From: Nodosilinea sp. P-1105
GTDB lineage: Bacteria > Cyanobacteriota > Cyanobacteriia > Phormidesmidales > Phormidesmidaceae
Length of the DNA: 64,000 nt
Direction of reading: 5' to 3'
Assembly (NCBI RefSeq): GCF_012911975.1
Contig: NZ_SMDQ01000016.1
Coordinates: forward strand, 30,207 to 94,206
Shown: one piece after another, positions 58,610 through 64,000 of the stretch
Layout of the letters: each line of letters opens with the position of its first letter
Position numbering within the stretch: position 1 is the stretch's first letter
Made by a program: the position numbers and the translations under genes
The notes under the pieces: generated by a model
Databases searched by the model: none
The model's input: the letters and a program-made list of their open reading frames with translations, nothing else
Told to the model about the DNA's origin: nothing

Positions 58610-58731
58610 AGCTGGTATTGGATACCAACGTTCTGATCGCTGCATTTATTGCTAAAGGTCTTTGCCATAGTCTATTGAGTGGTGGGCAGTGCCACCTTAC
58701 TTACTTAACCAAGATCGCGACTAAGGCATAG
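58606..58731 (+). pseudogene. Truncated PIN-domain toxin remnant
   Basis: Starts MKLVLDTNVLIAAFIAKGLC, the N-terminus of PIN ribonucleases with the first catalytic Asp, then goes off-family at HSLLSGGQCHLTYLTKIATKA and stops after 41 codons. Normal PIN toxins are ~130 residues. The break coincides with a GGTGGGCAGTGCCACC element (58681-58696), a relative of palindromes at 8233 and 19293, suggesting deletion/insertion at the repeat. Confidence 0.75.
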
Positions 58732-58828
58732 ACCTGTGCCAAAATTGCAGGAGTAACCTGTCTGTCTACCGTGAGGTCTGTATTTTTCGCTGAACCTGGG
58801 CCCACAGCGACCCACAGCTAGTTGTTCC

Positions 58829-59230
58829 GTGACACAGAAGCTCGTGACACAAACCGTTTGGCTTACCATTGACTGGCGCGAATCCGCAGGTGCTATACCT
58901 GACGCTCAGCAAGAAGCCCTGACCGAGACCCTATTTCGAGACCTCCACGGTGTTGATGGCGTAGAGGCTATACGCCGGGTGGCTGATCCTGATGCTCCTG
59001 TCGGGGGCATGGGAGCGGCCTGGCTGTGGAGTATTTTGACCACTGAAATTACCCTAGACGGTCTGAAGACCCTGGGGCGGGAAGCCCAGGCGCGGCTACC
59101 GGGCAGGCCCATTGAGTTTACGGTCAAGGCGGGCGATCGCGCAGTTACCGTCAAAAACCTGCGCCCCGCTGACCTGGAGGCCACCCTAGACAAACTGGTG
59201 GATGCTGCCAAACAACTGGCCGAGGACTAG
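58829..59230 (+). CDS. EACC1-like effector-associated protein
   Basis: 133 residues from GTG 58829. Two parts: residues ~1-55, strand-helix (QTVWLTIDWRESAGAIPD, EALTETLFRDLHGVDGVEAI), then GGMGAAWLWSILTTEITLDG and a C-terminal module PIEFTVKAGDRAVTVKNLRP with ADLEATLDKLVDAAKQL. This layout resembles the EACC1 'effector-associated constant component' family described next to effector genes in NTP-dependent and caspase-type conflict systems. The caspase-FGE gene begins 6 bases after the stop, an operon-like distance. The identification is by layout and neighbourhood, not strong motifs. Confidence 0.55.
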   Translation: MTQKLVTQTVWLTIDWRESAGAIPDAQQEALTETLFRDLHGVDGVEAIRRVADPDAPVGGMGAAWLWSILTTEITLDGLKTLGREAQARLPGRPIEFTVKAGDRAVTVKNLRPADLEATLDKLVDAAKQLAED

Positions 59231-59236
59231 CTGCCC

Positions 59237-61240
59237 ATGCCCCGCAAAGTTGCGCTCCTGATTGGTGTTGGACAATACGCTGAAGACAGTGGGCTGCGAT
59301 CGCTCCAGTGCCCGATGAACGGGATCGCAGCGGTGGAGGGCCTGCTGCGGGATGGCAACATTGGCGGTTTTGACGAGGTGATTGCCCTGCCTAATCCTGA
59401 TGTGGGCACCGCCCGTAGCCGAATTGGCGAGGTATTTGGTGGGCTGGCCAAGGATGACCTGGCTTTGTTCTACTTCACGGGCCACGGCATTAAAGACATG
59501 GGCGGCGACTTCTACCTCACGACTAAAGCCACCCAGCTCTTTGCCGACGGACGGCTCAACCCTGGCACTGCCCTGGAGGCCGACTTTATCCGGCGAGTGA
59601 TCGGCAGCAGCTATGCCCAGCGCAAGGTGATCATCCTCGACTGCTGCTTTGGGGCGGCCTTTGCCGATGGCTTTCTCACCATGGATGACGGCACGGTGGA
59701 TGTGAACGCCCAACTTGGGGGCGAAGGCTGGGTAGTGCTCACCGCCGCCACCTCTCGTAACTATGCCCTAGAGCAGGATGGGGAGCCGCTCTCGGTCTAT
59801 ACCCGCTACCTGGTGGAGGGGTTGAAAACGGGCACCGCCGCCCCCGAAGGCCAAGACTACATTTCCGTGCAAAACCTGTACGACTATGTGCGCGCCAAGG
59901 TGAAAACCGCTGCCCCCACCATGGAACCCGCCATCTTCAACGGCCACCAAGGCGGCGATATTGTGCTGGCCAGGGCCACCCTGGGCGACCCCGAACGACG
60001 CTACCGCAAGGAACTGGAAACCAAAATCCGCCAGGGCCACTTTCGCCACAATCAATTTCGCCCCGCCACCCGTGCCAACCTGGATATCCTACGCAACCAA
60101 TTGGCCCTTACTGCCGAACGTGCCCAAGCCCTGGAACAGGAAGTCCTCCAGCCCTACCGCGAAAAACAGCAGCACATTGAGCGCTACGCCACCACGCTCC
60201 AGGCCGAAATTGCCTTCGCTTTTCCCCTCGATGCCGAAGCCCTCCGAGAACTCCGCACCCTACAAAAGCGCCTCAACCTCACCGACGACGACCTCCGCCC
60301 CGCTATCGCCAACGCCCTGCACAACACTCTGCACCAAAACGCCCCTGCTCCCCTGCTCAAAAGTTTTCTCTCCGATGCCCCTACGTACTGGTTCGAGGTC
60401 GTTACCGTCAACCCCGAGGGAGAAGTAGCCAACAAAACGATCAAAACCGCCGAATACTTCCGCGAAGACCTGGCCAACGGCGTCACCCTAGACCTGGTAA
60501 AAATCCCTGGCAGAACCTTGACCATGGGGTCGCCAAAAGACGAAAAAGGGCGCGACTGGTACGGAAAATTTGTTGATTCGCTCAAAGGAGTCGATGTTGA
60601 AGGCCCTCAACACAGGGTTACAGTGCCAGAGTTTTGGCTGGGCAAATACCCCGTCACCCAAGCCCAGTACCAGGCCACCATGGGCCAGAACCCCAGCCAC
60701 TTCACGGACAACGGGGCCAACCGCCCAGTGGAGCAAGTCTCTTGGCGGGATGCCGTGGCCTTTTGCGAGAAACTCTCCCAGCAAACTGGGCGCACCTATC
60801 GCTTGCCCAGCGAAGCCGAGTGGGAATACGCCTGCCGCGCCGGCACCACCACACCCTTTTACTTCGGTGAGACCATTTCTCCCGACCTCGCCAACTACGA
60901 CGGCAACTACACCTACGGCGACGGCCCCAAGGGTATCTATCGAGAGCAAACTACCAAGGTCGGCCAATTCCCGCCCAACACCTTTGGCCTGTACGACATG
61001 CACGGCAATGTGTGGGAGTGGTGCGCTGACCACTGGCACGATAGTTATGACGGGGCACCTGTGGATGGTAGTGCGTGGCTAGTCCCTGGCGAGAGTGAAA
61101 GCCGTCGCATACTGCGGGGCGGTTCCTGGGTCAGCAATCCTGAGTTCTGCCGGTCGGCGGACCGTCTCAGGCTCGCGCCCGACGGCATCATCGGCTTCGT
61201 CGTTGGTTTTCGGGTGGTGTGCGGCGGCGCGGGGACATAG
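59237..61240 (+). CDS. Caspase-like protease fused to FGE/C-type-lectin domain (putative DGR variable protein)
   Basis: 667 residues. 1) Residues ~1-250: peptidase C14 domain (VALLIGVGQYAEDSG, LFYFTGHGIKD with His83, VIILDCCFGAAF with Cys137). The His-Cys dyad is intact. 2) ~255-365: helical adaptor (RRYRKELETKIRQGH, RTLQKRLNLTDDDLRPAIAN). 3) ~405-667: FGE-sulfatase/CLec domain (TMGSPKDEKGRDW, WLGKYPVTQAQYQATMGQNP, RLPSEAEWEYACRAGT, MHGNVWEWCADHWHD, ILRGGSW, VGFRVVCGG). After GGSW the usual Asn-rich stretch is replaced by VSNPEFCRSADRLRLAPDG, encoded mainly by NNC codons (see separate entry). A likely cell-suicide effector activated through a diversified ligand-binding surface. It shares an operon with the EACC1-like gene. 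Caspase and FGE calls are firm. Confidence 0.9.
   Translation: MPRKVALLIGVGQYAEDSGLRSLQCPMNGIAAVEGLLRDGNIGGFDEVIALPNPDVGTARSRIGEVFGGLAKDDLALFYFTGHGIKDMGGDFYLTTKATQLFADGRLNPGTALEADFIRRVIGSSYAQRKVIILDCCFGAAFADGFLTMDDGTVDVNAQLGGEGWVVLTAATSRNYALEQDGEPLSVYTRYLVEGLKTGTAAPEGQDYISVQNLYDYVRAKVKTAAPTMEPAIFNGHQGGDIVLARATLGDPERRYRKELETKIRQGHFRHNQFRPATRANLDILRNQLALTAERAQALEQEVLQPYREKQQHIERYATTLQAEIAFAFPLDAEALRELRTLQKRLNLTDDDLRPAIANALHNTLHQNAPAPLLKSFLSDAPTYWFEVVTVNPEGEVANKTIKTAEYFREDLANGVTLDLVKIPGRTLTMGSPKDEKGRDWYGKFVDSLKGVDVEGPQHRVTVPEFWLGKYPVTQAQYQATMGQNPSHFTDNGANRPVEQVSWRDAVAFCEKLSQQTGRTYRLPSEAEWEYACRAGTTTPFYFGETISPDLANYDGNYTYGDGPKGIYREQTTKVGQFPPNTFGLYDMHGNVWEWCADHWHDSYDGAPVDGSAWLVPGESESRRILRGGSWVSNPEFCRSADRLRLAPDGIIGFVVGFRVVCGGAGT
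61130..61195 (+). other. Candidate DGR variable region (VR)
   Basis: Codons 632-653 of the caspase-FGE gene. After TGG the codons include GTC AGC AAT, TTC, GAC, CTC, CTC, then GAC GGC ATC ATC GGC, and TTC GTC just beyond. Many are NNC and fall where homologous FGE domains have Asn. Invariant words (CCT, TGC CGG TCG GCG, CGT, AGG, GCG CCC) lie between. An AAC template mutated only at its two adenines gives exactly this pattern. The downstream GTTGGTTTTCGGGTGGTGTG with GC-rich GGCGGCGCGGGG could be the constant end/IMH. No template repeat was found in the window. Confidence 0.7.
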
Positions 61241-61292
61241 CCCTTTACCCTTTAGCCCTCTTGCCCTTTGCTCTCTTCTCTTTTCCCGCTTT

Positions 61293-61317
61293 GGCGCGAA
61301 GCGCCTAAAATTTTTTT
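61293..61317 (+). terminator. Terminator-like hairpin after caspase-FGE gene
   Basis: GGCGC-GAA-GCGCC followed by TAAAATTTTTTT. It ends the two-gene unit. A GC-rich short-loop hairpin near a VR is also reminiscent of DGR target cruciforms. Confidence 0.65.
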
Positions 61318-61334
61318 AAGGTTTCGAGGGTTCC

Positions 61335-61367
61335 AGATCCCAGGGTTTTTGAAAAACCCTGGGATCT
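61335..61367. repeat. 33-base palindrome AGATCCCAGGGTTTTT / inverted
   Basis: Two 16-base arms, AGATCCCAGGGTTTTT and AAAAACCCTGGGATCT, separated by a single G. Shares AGATCCCAGGGTT with the 49460 repeat family. Confidence 0.8.
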
Positions 61368-61657
61368 ATCTACGGAGGCGCTACCTGTGGGCTAGAAACA
61401 CCTTATGCCGCTGCCTCCGTTTTAGCTCTGAGGATTCTCACGCGGTGTGAGCGGCAACATGCACTATTCTGACTGGCAGGCCCAGCGACGAGAGTCACCA
61501 ATCCTTTGAGCGCTGGCTAGAAACCCGCAACTAAACCAAATTCAAGGCCAGACCTGGCGTTCTGCCTGTGGGAAAACGCCAGGTCTCTAGCTGGAATTGG
61601 TATAGCTTGGTCTTGTCAGTCCAAATCCAAAATCCAAAATCCTGAATCTAAAATGCG

Positions 61658-62203
61658 ATGAATCTTCCCACCTGGATTACCGTTTCCCGCCTGCTGGCTG
61701 TGCCATTGCTGCTGGTATTACTCCAGGCTCCTAGCCCTAGCCAACGGTGGTGGGCGGCGGGCATTTTCCTGCTGGCCGCCGGGACAGACTGGCTGGATGG
61801 CTACCTGGCCCGCAAGCTTAATCAGGTGACCGATCTGGGTAAGTTTCTCGACCCCCTGGTGGACAAGCTGCTGGTGCTGGCCCCCCTGTTAATGCTGGTG
61901 GAGCTGAACCAGGTACCCGCCTGGGGGGTGTTTTTGATTGTGGCCCGAGAAATTACCATCGCCGGTTGGCGGGTCAACCCAGCGATGCAGGGGGGCGCGG
62001 TTCCCGGGGCCAACTGGTGGGGTAAGGCCAAAACCGTAGTACAGATCGCCGCGATCGCCCTGTTGATTGCCCCCCTGCCCCCGATCTGGGCGCGGCCTAC
62101 CCAACTGCTCTTTTGGCTGGCTGTCGCCCTGACGCTGGGGTCGGGGCTGGTTTACCTGATGGCGTCGCCACAGCCCTCAACCCCTGTCCCTGATGACATG
62201 TAG
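61658..62203 (+). CDS. pgsA: CDP-diacylglycerol--glycerol-3-phosphate 3-phosphatidyltransferase
   Basis: Makes phosphatidylglycerol phosphate, precursor of PG, the only phospholipid of thylakoids and required for photosynthesis. N-terminal LPTWITVSRLLAVPLLLVLL and the CDP-alcohol phosphotransferase motif DWLDGYLARKLNQVTDLGKF ending LDPLVD (DG..AR...G...D...D). Four to five membrane helices. 181 residues, ATG 61658. No strong ribosome-binding site; AAATCC repeats lie directly upstream. Confidence 0.95.
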   Translation: MNLPTWITVSRLLAVPLLLVLLQAPSPSQRWWAAGIFLLAAGTDWLDGYLARKLNQVTDLGKFLDPLVDKLLVLAPLLMLVELNQVPAWGVFLIVAREITIAGWRVNPAMQGGAVPGANWWGKAKTVVQIAAIALLIAPLPPIWARPTQLLFWLAVALTLGSGLVYLMASPQPSTPVPDDM

Positions 62204-62209
62204 AACATA

Positions 62210-62286
62210 GGGACAGATTCCAGAAGCTGCCTCGAACATCATCGCCCAGGGGCTGAGGTGACCGCTGGAATCTTGGCCGGCTGTAC
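62210..62286. repeat. Inverted-repeat element between pgsA and lysS
   Basis: GGGACAGATTCCAG on the left and CTGGAATCTTGGCCGGCTGTACC on the right form a divergent member of the GGTACAG hairpin family. Located 7 bases after the pgsA stop. Confidence 0.6.
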
Positions 62287-62361
62287 CAACTTATCGGTCG
62301 CCCCTGGGCTAAGGTTCCCTATAATGAAGGTTTGTCAATTGCCACCCTTCTAACGCTACCC

Positions 62362-63906
62362 ATGTCCTCTGACGCCCATCGCCCTGGCCAAAGCGCCTCC
62401 AGCCTTGAAGATATTCGCGCCGCCCGCCTGCAAAAGGTTGAAGAACTCAAGCAAGTCGGCCAAGATCCCTTCGCCTATCGCTGGGATGTGACTCACCACA
62501 CGGCTGACTTGCAAGAAAAATACGCTGACCTGGAGGCTGGGGACGAGGTTGACATCGAGGTGTCTCTGGCCGGGCGGATTCTGGCCCGCCGCGTCTTTGG
62601 CAAGTTGGCCTTCTTTAGCTTGCAAGATGAAACCGGCACCATTCAGCTGTATCTCGAAAAAGCCACCATCCAAGCGGCCATGGCCGCCACCGACGACCAG
62701 GCCTTTACTCACCTGAAGCAGTTGACCGACGTGGGTGACATTCTGGGGGTGCGGGGCACGATCAAGCGCACTGAGAAGGGGGAACTCTCGGTCAAGGTAC
62801 AGACCTATGCGGTCTTGACCAAAGCCCTGCTACCCCTGCCGGATAAGTGGCACGGCCTGACGGACGTGGCCAAGCGCTATCGCCAGCGCTATGTGGATTT
62901 AATTGTTAACCCCACCGTGCGAGACACCTTTCGCAAGCGGGCGCTCGTCACCTCTGGCATTCGCCGCTACCTGGAGGATCGAGGGTTTTTAGAAATTGAA
63001 ACCCCCGTGCTGCAAACTGAGGCCGGGGGGGCCGAAGCGCGCCCCTTTACCACGTACCACAACACCCTGGAGATGGACCTCTACCTGCGGATTGCCACTG
63101 AGCTGCACCTGAAGCGGCTGGTGGTCGGTGGTTTTGAGCGGGTGTTTGAAATTGGCCGTATCTTCCGTAATGAGGGGGTTTCGACCCGCCACAACCCTGA
63201 GTTCACCAGCGTTGAGTTTTACCAAGCCTACGCCGACTACCACGACTTTATGGACCTGACCGAGGACCTGGTGACCACCCTGGCCCAGGATATTCTCGGT
63301 ACGCTGACCATTACCTACCAGGGGCAGACCATTGACTTGACTCCCCCCTGGAAACGGGTCACCATGCACGACCTGGTACAAGAGCACACAGGGCTAGACT
63401 TTCATCAGTTCACCCGCCTGGCCGACGCCCAGGCGGCCGTCAAAGATCTCCATCTACACGGTTTAGAAGACTGCGATTCCATCGGCAAACTGCTGAACGA
63501 GGTATTCGAGCAAACCATCGAAGCCACCCTGATCCAACCCACATTTCTGATTGACCATCCGGTGGAAATTTCCCCCTTGTCTAAACCCCACCGCAGTAAG
63601 CCCGGTGTGGTGGAACGGTTTGAACTATTTGTGGCAGGCCGCGAAACCGCCAATGGCTTCTCAGAGTTGACCGATCCCATCGACCAGCGCCACCGCTTTG
63701 AGCTGCAAGCGGCCCGAAAGGCGGCTGGAGACCTGGAAGCTACTGGTGTGGACGAAGACTTTCTGACCGCTCTAGAGCACGGTATGCCGCCCACCTGTGG
63801 GGAGGGCATTGGCATCGATCGCCTGGTGATGCTGCTCACCGATAGCCCCAGTATTCGCGATGTGATTGCCTTTCCCCTGTTGAAGCCGGAACGGGAAGAG
63901 GAGTAG
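62362..63906 (+). CDS. lysS: Lysyl-tRNA synthetase (class II)
   Basis: Charges tRNA-Lys. OB-fold N-terminal anticodon domain ([29 protein letters not shown]). Class II core: RFRxxLI-like [18 protein letters not shown], motif 2 [20 protein letters not shown], motif 3 [23 protein letters not shown] 62362 (MSSDAHRPG) is chosen over TTG 62332. 514 residues. The stop is immediately followed by a microsatellite. Confidence 0.97.
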   Translation: MSSDAHRPGQSASSLEDIRAARLQKVEELKQVGQDPFAYRWDVTHHTADLQEKYADLEAGDEVDIEVSLAGRILARRVFGKLAFFSLQDETGTIQLYLEKATIQAAMAATDDQAFTHLKQLTDVGDILGVRGTIKRTEKGELSVKVQTYAVLTKALLPLPDKWHGLTDVAKRYRQRYVDLIVNPTVRDTFRKRALVTSGIRRYLEDRGFLEIETPVLQTEAGGAEARPFTTYHNTLEMDLYLRIATELHLKRLVVGGFERVFEIGRIFRNEGVSTRHNPEFTSVEFYQAYADYHDFMDLTEDLVTTLAQDILGTLTITYQGQTIDLTPPWKRVTMHDLVQEHTGLDFHQFTRLADAQAAVKDLHLHGLEDCDSIGKLLNEVFEQTIEATLIQPTFLIDHPVEISPLSKPHRSKPGVVERFELFVAGRETANGFSELTDPIDQRHRFELQAARKAAGDLEATGVDEDFLTALEHGMPPTCGEGIGIDRLVMLLTDSPSIRDVIAFPLLKPEREEE

Positions 63907-64000
63907 TTGGGGAGATGGGGAGATGGGGTGATGGGGTGATGGGGTGATGGGGTGATGGGGTGATGGGGTGATGGGGTGATGGGGTGATGGGGTGATGGGG
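63907..64000. repeat. Tandem TGATGGGG array at the window edge
   Basis: Begins 1 base after the lysS stop with GGGGAGAT units that become exact 8-bp TGATGGGG repeats (about nine copies visible), and runs past the window end. G4 tracts every 8 bases could form G-quadruplexes in DNA or in the lysS 3' UTR. Confidence 0.9.

Larger units (their letters stand above)
61241..61657. other. Spacer downstream of conflict module
   Basis: 417 bases without gene. It contains a terminator-like hairpin (61293-61317), a 33-base near-perfect palindrome (61335-61367), and AATCCAAAATCC runs (about 61623-61650) just before pgsA. No reverse transcriptase, Avd or template repeat is present. Confidence 0.6.

Noticed and set aside
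58606..58731. Intact small PIN toxin
   Set aside because: Only ~20 residues match; the rest is unrelated and far below family length.
61241..64000. DGR reverse transcriptase or template repeat downstream of the caspase-FGE gene
   Set aside because: No such ORF and no AAC-rich near-copy of the variable region is visible; genes here are pgsA and lysS.

Overview
The window is cyanobacterial chromosome. It carries genes found essentially only in cyanobacteria and plastids (psbQ/CyanoQ, ycf37, tocopherol cyclase, a CAAD/CurT-type thylakoid protein, DUF1818, DUF1824, DUF2949 and DUF1517 proteins, SLH-OprB porins, bimodular thiE) and many copies of the HIP1 octamer GCGATCGC (for example 261-268). 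Moderately high GC, long repeat-filled spacers and heptad TTTTGAA runs suggest a filamentous Leptolyngbyaceae-like organism; that placement is inference.

Layout. 1-9.4 kb: the 3' part of an asparagine synthetase, a chromate transporter, a transposase remnant, a PcrA-type helicase interrupted by an intein, a DUF1517 protein and thiS/thiE. 9.5-17.2 kb: a beta-helix/SPOR-like secreted protein, Ycf37, a solute-binding protein overlapping the rpmI-rplT operon, divergently transcribed rpoZ, DUF1818, tRNA-Pro(GGG), a cyanophycinase-like peptidase and a pentapeptide-repeat protein. 17.7-30.6 kb: pntA/pntB, an orphan ABC ATPase, hflX without a canonical start codon, membrane and thylakoid proteins, folP, psbQ and an FAD-dependent oxidase, with spacers full of G-tract microsatellites. 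31.1-41.9 kb: a tight tocopherol cyclase / metallopeptidase / NUDIX group, a nucleoside transporter, glmM, a second ABC ATPase, an SH3 protein, an MBL hydrolase and a SpoIID protein. 42.5-54.9 kb: tandem porins, the UDP-glucose to UDP-glucuronate to UDP-xylose pair (ugd, uxs), radC, clpC and a GNAT acetyltransferase. 55.0-63.9 kb: the lysA-cdaA-uppS block, a broken toxin-antitoxin pair, a two-gene conflict module, pgsA and lysS.

The most striking locus is 58.8-61.4 kb. A small protein resembling the EACC1 'effector-associated constant component' is followed after 6 bases by a caspase-like protease fused to an FGE/C-type-lectin domain. The last ~35 codons of that domain are rich in NNC codons at exactly the positions where related domains carry Asn (AAC). 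This is the signature of adenine mutagenesis by a diversity-generating retroelement. No template repeat or reverse transcriptase is visible in the window, so the driver would have to act from elsewhere. The reading is a hypervariable sensor wired to a suicide protease.

Other notable items are the helicase intein with a GIY-YIG-like rather than LAGLIDADG insert, the hflX frame whose conserved N-terminus lies upstream of any ATG/GTG/TTG, and several families of short intergenic hairpin repeats. No CRISPR array, rRNA, complete transposon or prophage was seen.
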